A DNA stretch of 6,727 bases. It comes from Bacteroidales bacterium. GTDB lineage: Bacteria > Bacteroidota > Bacteroidia > Bacteroidales > B18-G4. Below are positions 6,367-6,727 of this stretch, one piece after another. Within the stretch, counting starts at the first letter, position 1. Each line of letters opens with the position of its first letter. Location: NCBI GenBank assembly GCA_030618905.1, contig JAUXCL010000136.1, positions 1-6,727 of the forward strand, given 5' to 3'. The notes beneath the pieces are model-generated. The model made no database searches, was not told where the DNA came from, and was given only the letters and a program-made list of their open reading frames with translations. Both the position numbers and the translations under genes were made by a program.

Positions 6367-6727
6367 TTATTCTTGAAAATTTAGGTGTACCAAGTCAATC
6401 CGCGTTTCACTGGCCTGCAGAATGGTAAAAATAAAATCGCTGACCGGGATTTGCTCACGAAGCTCCGGAATGCTTTCGTGATAATGGATAATCAACCCTG
6501 CCAGGGTTTCGTAATCTTCTGATTCAGGAAGATTCAGACTATATTTTTCATTGAGATAATCAATTTCAAGACGGCCTGAAAATACAAAACCCCCGTCATC
6601 TGCCTGTCTTTCTACCAGGCCCTCTTCATCAAACTCATCCTCAATCTCTCCAAAGATCTCTTCGATTATATCTTCCATAGTGACGAGACCGGAAGTACCC
6701 CCAAACTCATCCACAACAACAGCCACA
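6367..6727 (-). CDS. HlyC/CorC family (CNNM/CBS-domain) membrane protein, C-terminal fragment
   Basis: About 120 C-terminal residues are present; the 5' part lies beyond the window edge. The fragment opens with AVVVDEFGGTSGLVTMEDI, the hallmark end of the second CBS domain in CorC/HlyC proteins, followed by the acidic linker EEIFGEIEDEFDEE. The CorC_HlyC transporter-associated domain follows, from about FVFSGRLEIDYLNEKY to the end, including the conserved ETLAGLI. The missing N-terminal part should hold the CNNM (DUF21) membrane domain. Family members have been linked to magnesium or cobalt efflux, and the name 'hemolysin' is historical. In gliding Bacteroidota one paralogue is GldE, but nothing in the fragment separates that from the others. 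A GTG at the window edge is an internal valine codon, not a start. The neighbouring PpiD-like gene lies 56 bp downstream. Confidence 0.9.
   Translation of the reverse strand, partial: VAVVVDEFGGTSGLVTMEDIIEEIFGEIEDEFDEEGLVERQADDGGFVFSGRLEIDYLNEKYSLNLPESEDYETLAGLIIHYHESIPELREQIPVSDFIFTILQASETRIDLVHLNFQE

Overview
The window looks chromosomal and comes from a Bacteroidota (Bacteroidetes/Chlorobi-group) genome. The gene order purH-mreB, a membrane-anchored SurA/PpiD-type foldase of about 700 residues next to a CorC/HlyC-family protein, and a promoter of the TTG-N19-TAnnTTTG type all fit that phylum. Genes lack clear Shine-Dalgarno sequences, which is also usual there. This is inferred from protein character and layout, not from a database search.

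Layout, left to right. Positions 1-763 (minus) hold the first 254 codons of mreB, cut by the window edge. Positions 787-2307 (minus) hold purH, 23 bp upstream of mreB and probably co-transcribed with it. A short AT-rich divergent intergenic region follows. Positions 2415-3656 (plus) hold a complete MacB/FtsX-type ABC transporter permease with no ATPase gene beside it. Positions 4193-6310 (minus) hold a complete PpiD-like periplasmic foldase, convergent to the permease. Positions 6367-6727 (minus) hold the C-terminal end of a CorC/HlyC-family (CNNM/CBS) membrane protein, upstream of the foldase gene.

The part that is not housekeeping is the gap between the two convergent genes (3657-4192). It is filled from stop codon to stop codon by a compact cassette. 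The cassette has a tandem array of the heptamer RGTGAAC (9 units plus a degenerate one that overlaps the permease stop codon), then a 119-residue four-helix-bundle protein of the 23S rRNA intervening-sequence (S23/IVP, Avd-like) family, then a perfect 11-bp inverted repeat just upstream of its start codon, and then a second heptamer array (5 units) in inverted orientation that ends 1 bp from the foldase stop codon. The two arrays form a 28-bp inverted repeat with 27 matches. By hand count the gene is AT-richer than its neighbour (about 35% versus 48% G+C). I read this as a candidate small mobile or domesticated element. The overall plan, an S23-type ORF inside a base-pairable stem, resembles the intervening sequences in some bacterial 23S rRNA genes, but here it sits between protein genes.

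The remaining genes have ordinary roles: MreB in cell shape, PurH in the last two steps of IMP synthesis, the permease in an export or envelope ABC system, the PpiD-like protein in folding of exported proteins, and the CorC-like protein as a CBS-regulated membrane protein. I found no tRNA, rRNA, CRISPR array or phage genes.
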